The notes beneath the pieces were generated by a model. That model worked only from the letters and a program-made list of their open reading frames with translations, did not search any database and was not told the DNA's origin. From contig DTXE01000521.1 of NCBI GenBank assembly GCA_012962595.1, positions 1 through 6,143 of the forward strand: DNA of 6,143 nt, in the 5' to 3' direction. Shown piece after piece: positions 6,023 through 6,143 of the stretch. Position numbers and translations under genes: made by a program. Each line of letters opens with the position of its first letter. The first letter of the stretch is position 1. Source of the DNA: Syntrophaceae bacterium. GTDB taxonomy: Bacteria; Desulfobacterota; DTXE01.

Positions 6023-6143
6023 AATATCCTCTCAAAATCTAGCCAGTAAAATGGCTGAGGTTTCCGCTGGCTTTCCCCTTCCTGCTCACCTCGATGGGTA
6101 TCCCACTGCACACATATAAATTTTGCTCAGAGACAAAGGGGGC

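Noticed and set aside
6041..6056. AGCCA / TGGCT inverted repeat upstream of the GalU-like gene
   Set aside because: Five-base stems are common by chance and no T-tract or known riboswitch motif accompanies it.
6007..6111. 35-residue N-terminal extension of the GalU-like protein from GTG 6111
   Set aside because: Family members start 3-8 residues before the NTP-binding motif, and the extension is Gln/Glu/Lys-rich with no family resemblance.
6039..6143. Minus-strand open frame (ending with TAG at 6041-6039) as the tail of another gene upstream of the GalU-like gene
   Set aside because: About 34 open codons are expected by chance and I recognise no family; it could be real but cannot be supported from this window.

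Overview
The window looks like chromosomal DNA from a Gram-negative bacterium. It carries lnt (apolipoprotein N-acyltransferase, needed for outer-membrane lipoprotein maturation) directly after a corC/ybeX-type CBS-domain gene, the same order as in enterobacterial ybeZ-ybeY-ybeX-lnt clusters. The corC-lnt-prfB order, the moderately AT-rich composition (judged by eye, not computed) and a bacterial homologue of the archaeo-eukaryotic release factor fit an anaerobic, Desulfobacterota-like lineage. That lineage is an inference from gene order and memory of families, not from a search.

Layout, left to right. Positions 1-140 hold no gene I can name, but end in a good sigma-70-type promoter (TTGACA, 17 nt, TACGAT) whose expected start point falls on the corC start codon. 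corC (141-983, +) is followed by a hairpin plus T-tract that resembles an intrinsic terminator and ends 7 nt before lnt (1073-2620, +). lnt overlaps prfB (2610-3771, +) by 11 nt. prfB encodes peptide chain release factor 2 in two pieces joined by the classic autoregulatory +1 frameshift at CTT TGA C. After 21 nt comes a 379-residue homologue of archaeal/eukaryotic class-1 release factors (baeRF type; 3793-4932, +) whose GGQ position is degenerate. Then, 84 nt further, comes a 72-residue NifU C-terminal-domain scaffold protein (5017-5235, +). The right end is a convergent gene on the minus strand, a GalU-like sugar-phosphate nucleotidyltransferase (5191-6006), whose 3' end overlaps the nifU-like gene by 45 nt.

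The plus-strand genes probably form one or two transcription units. lnt, prfB and the baeRF gene are packed as an operon. Shine-Dalgarno use splits cleanly. The genes inside the packed run (prfB, baeRF) and the nifU-like gene have strong sites. corC, lnt and the galU-like gene have none, and for corC and galU a -10 element lies where a leaderless transcript would be expected.

Most of the window is conserved housekeeping. The best points for a second look are the pairing of an RF2 gene with an eRF1-like protein that lacks a GGQ glutamine, the intact prfB recoding site, and the leaderless-style starts. I see no CRISPR array, tRNA, rRNA, insertion sequence or other mobile element.
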